Assembly (NCBI RefSeq): GCF_000720255.1
Contig: NZ_JOJE01000058.1
Span: 1-37,155 of the forward strand
Source of the DNA: Streptomyces griseus subsp. griseus
GTDB lineage: Bacteria; Actinomycetota; Actinomycetes; Streptomycetales; Streptomycetaceae
Reading direction: 5' to 3'
DNA length: 37,155 nucleotides
Below the pieces are notes generated by a model. That model had not been told where the DNA came from, made no database searches, and saw only the letters and a list, made by a program, of their open reading frames with translations. Below are positions 35,406 through 37,155 of the stretch, in pieces. Every line of letters starts with the position of its first letter. Position 1 is the stretch's first letter. Both the position numbers and the translations under genes were made by a program.

Positions 35406-36044
35406 GTGGCGATGTTCCGACTGCAAGGAAGCAAGGTGCTCGCCGTCGACATGACCGGGGATGCCGTGAAGGCGAAGAACGGCTCCATGGTCGCGTACGA
35501 CGGGCAGATGGCCTTCAAGAAGATGAGTGGCGGCGGCGAGGGGCTGCGGGGGATGGTGACCCGGCGGCTCACCGGCGAGCAGATGACCGTGATGGAGGTG
35601 AAGGGGCAAGGGACGTGCTGGTTCGCGGACCGCGCCTCGGAGATCAACCTCGTCAATCTCCAGGGGGACAAGCTGTACGTGGAGTCGAGCAACCTGCTCG
35701 CGACCGACGCCGGCCTCAGGACCGGCACGACCTTCACCGGACTGCGCGGCGCCACCCAGGGCAACGGGCTGTTCACGACGACCGTCGAGGGCCACGGCCA
35801 GGCGGCGATCACGTCGGACGGGCCGGCCGTGGTGCTGCGGGTCAGTCCGCAGTATCCGCTGACCGTCGACCCGGGGGCGTACATCGCCCACCAGGGCAAT
35901 GTCCGGCAGTCCTTCCAGTCCGGCGTGACGTTCCGCACGTTCCTCGGGGAGGGCGGCGGCGAGGCCTTCCAGATCCGCTTCGAGGGTGACGGCCTGGTCT
36001 ACGTCCAGCCGAGCGAGCGGAACACGATCGCGGGGGATGTGTGA
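35406..36044 (+). CDS. AIM24-family protein, first copy
   Basis: A 212-aa beta-rich protein of the AIM24 (TIGR00266-like) family, named for a yeast mitochondrial biogenesis factor; the bacterial function is unknown. Repeated strand patterns: VLAVDMTGDAVKAKNGSMVAYDGQMAFKKMSGGGEGLRGMVTRRLTGEQMTVMEVKGQGTCWFAD, INLVNLQGDKLYVESSNLLATDAGL, GNGLFTTTVEGHGQAAITSDGPAVVLRVSPQYPLTVDPGAYIAHQG. The start is taken as GTG 35406 because TACCTT stands at 35395-35400, five bases upstream, giving a leaderless mRNA; ATG 35412 is the alternative. Only one base separates its stop from the next ATG, so the pair is co-translated. Confidence 0.85.
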   Translation: MAMFRLQGSKVLAVDMTGDAVKAKNGSMVAYDGQMAFKKMSGGGEGLRGMVTRRLTGEQMTVMEVKGQGTCWFADRASEINLVNLQGDKLYVESSNLLATDAGLRTGTTFTGLRGATQGNGLFTTTVEGHGQAAITSDGPAVVLRVSPQYPLTVDPGAYIAHQGNVRQSFQSGVTFRTFLGEGGGEAFQIRFEGDGLVYVQPSERNTIAGDV

Positions 36045-36045
36045 C

Positions 36046-36696
36046 ATGCCCTTCCGTGAGCTCAACTCGAAGATGGTCGAGGCGACGGTCGTGCCCGGCC
36101 AGCGCTTGTTCAGCCAGCGGGGCGCGATGCTCGCCTACCGGGGCGAGGTCTCCTTCACGCCCAACATGCAGGGCGGCCAGGGCGGTGTGATGTCGATGAT
36201 CGGCCGTCGGCTCGCCAACGAGGACACCCCGCTGATGACGGTCGAGGGCAGCGGCACCGTCCTCTTCGGTCACGGCGGCCACCACGTCCAGGTCATCCAG
36301 CTCACCGGCGACACGCTCTACGTCGAGGCGGACCGGCTGCTCGCCTTCGAGGGCACCCTCCAACAGGGCACGATGTTCATGGGCTCGCAGGGCGGTGTCA
36401 TGGGCATGGTCCGGGGTCAGATCAGCGGCCAGGGCCTGTTCACCACCACCCTCAAGGGCCACGGCGCGGTCGCCGTGATGGCCCACGGCGGTGTCTTCGA
36501 GATCCCGATCACCCCGCAGCGCCCCATCCACGTCGACCCCCAGGCCTACGTCGCCCACCACGGCGACGTCCGCAACAAGCTGTCCACCGCCCTGGGCTGG
36601 CGGGACATGGTGGGCCGCGGCTCCGGCGAGGCGTTCCAACTGGAACTCAGCGGCAACGGCACCGTCTACGTCCAGGCCTCGGAGGAGAAGCTTTGA
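36046..36696 (+). CDS. AIM24-family protein, second copy
   Basis: A 216-aa paralogue of the preceding protein, starting MPFRELNSKMVEATVVPGQRLFSQRGAMLAYRGEVSFTPN and sharing the order of strands: DTLYVEADRLLAFEGTLQQGTMFMGSQGG, GQGLFTTTLKGHGAVAVMAHGGVFEIPI, HVDPQAYVAHHGDVRNKL. The ATG at 36046 is one base after the previous stop. The protein ends SGNGTVYVQASEEKL with the stop TGA at 36694-36696, and the right end of an IS200/IS605-type element begins right there (TTGACATCCTCCCC), so the last residues and the stop may come from or be altered by the insertion. AIM24 copies in tandem suggest a hetero-oligomer; function unknown. Confidence 0.85.
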   Translation: MPFRELNSKMVEATVVPGQRLFSQRGAMLAYRGEVSFTPNMQGGQGGVMSMIGRRLANEDTPLMTVEGSGTVLFGHGGHHVQVIQLTGDTLYVEADRLLAFEGTLQQGTMFMGSQGGVMGMVRGQISGQGLFTTTLKGHGAVAVMAHGGVFEIPITPQRPIHVDPQAYVAHHGDVRNKLSTALGWRDMVGRGSGEAFQLELSGNGTVYVQASEEKL

Positions 36697-36701
36697 CATC
36701 C

Positions 36702-36723
36702 TCCCCTCCCTGAAGGGAGGGGA
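36702..36723. mobile_element. Right-end hairpin of an IS200/IS605-type element
   Basis: TCCCCTCCC (36702-36710), TGAA, GGGAGGGGA (36715-36723): a perfect 9-bp stem in the context GACATCC..ATTCCTGG, the right-end form common in actinobacterial IS605/IS1341-type elements. It lies 8 bp after the tnpB stop in the tnpB direction. The left end is outside the window. Confidence 0.75.
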
Positions 36724-36731
36724 TTCCTGGC

Positions 36732-37155
36732 TCAGGCTGCCTCCGGGAGCAGCGCTCCCGAAGGTCTTATGCCCTCAGCACCAGCCGGGTTGAGACCAGC
36801 CCGGACGAGCACCACGCGCGCGGAGTTCTTGTCCCTGGGGGACACGACTCCGCACGCGGTGCAGGTGTAGGTACGTTCCGAAAGAGGAAGTGCGTGCTTG
36901 GTTCTCGCTCCGCACGACGCGCAGTCCATGGTGGTGTGCGCGGGATGCACGAGACGGATGTCCCGCCCGTGCTTGCGGCCCATCTCGATCAGGGCCGTTT
37001 TGGTGGCACCGATCGCCGCGTCAGCGGCCTTGCGGGCCATGGTGGTCTTCGCGAGGAACTTCGGCCGGAAGTCCTCGGCCGCAATCGCGTCGTGGTCGCG
37101 GATGACGCGCTTGGCCCACTTGCGGGCGGTGTCCTGCCGCTGACACGCGATCTTC
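36732..37155 (-). CDS. tnpB: TnpB RNA-guided nuclease of an IS200/IS605-type element, C-terminal part
   Basis: The frame is open to the window edge, so only the last 140 codons are seen. They contain the RuvC-II region (DHDAIAAEDFRPKFLAKTTMARKAADAAIGATKTALIEMGRKHGRDIRLVHPAHTT, Glu in AAEDF), the zinc ribbon CASCGARTKHALPLSERTYTCTACG (two CxxC pairs) and the RuvC-III region SPRDKNSARVVLVRAGL with its Asp. These parts look intact. TnpB is a guide-RNA-directed nuclease that helps retain the element; its omega-RNA is made from the gene's 3' end and the right end, here at 36702-36723. Whether a tnpA transposase is present is not visible. Confidence 0.9.
   Translation of the reverse strand, partial: KIACQRQDTARKWAKRVIRDHDAIAAEDFRPKFLAKTTMARKAADAAIGATKTALIEMGRKHGRDIRLVHPAHTTMDCASCGARTKHALPLSERTYTCTACGVVSPRDKNSARVVLVRAGLNPAGAEGIRPSGALLPEAA

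Overview
The window is chromosomal DNA of a high-GC actinomycete, almost certainly a Streptomyces. It has strong G/C third-position codon bias, many GTG starts, several probable leaderless genes, and typical Streptomyces families (DUF6230/DUF6114, DUF5937, DUF3817, DUF4166, AIM24). From memory, the gene order resembles the S. coelicolor SCO54xx region around glgBI, pfkA, pta-ackA, pyk and icmA. No database search was possible.

Layout. (1) 1-5005: end of the GlgE-type trehalose/alpha-glucan operon, treS (5' truncated by the window), maltokinase and glgB. GlgB has a long Lys/Ala-rich N-terminus and two in-frame gaps in its catalytic barrel, one covering the place of the acid/base Glu. (2) 5023-10557, minus strand: metallo-beta-lactamase-fold hydrolase, unusual cytochrome P450, HelD-type RNA polymerase-associated helicase, thioredoxin and a coupled MerR regulator. 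A probable small RNA lies between helD and trxA. (3) 10592-11138: a degenerate coding remnant and a large perfect inverted repeat. (4) 11139-15099: dicarboxylate symporter divergent from a CitA/DcuS-type two-component system. (5) 15106-21899, central carbon metabolism: a membrane protein, pfkA, then pta-ackA and pyk. (6) 22004-24752: three-gene cell-envelope module (DUF6230, DUF6114, large low-complexity exported protein) behind a long non-coding leader with palindromes. (7) 25401-29902: thioredoxin-TPR protein, TetR, isobutyryl-CoA mutase large subunit, DUF3817 membrane protein, MarR. (8) 29914-34852: frameshifted MFS transporter divergent from a DUF5937/ArsR-like regulator; a three-gene TetR operon with two perfect operators; a DUF3817/thiamine-binding pair. 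(9) 35406-37155: tandem AIM24 genes, then the right end and tnpB 3' part of an IS200/IS605-type element running off the window.

How the genes work together. PfkA, Pyk, Pta and AckA cover the upper control point, the last step of glycolysis and the acetate branch. TreS, Mak and GlgB (with GlgE expected upstream) route trehalose into branched alpha-glucan. The symporter and its sensor kinase import C4-dicarboxylates. IcmA links valine and fatty-acid carbon to butyryl-/isobutyryl-CoA. The strongest anomalies are the apparently acid/base-less GlgB, the small-RNA candidate with a near-consensus promoter, a P450 without a recognisable ExxR motif, the frameshifted MFS gene, and the IS end sitting on an AIM24 stop codon.
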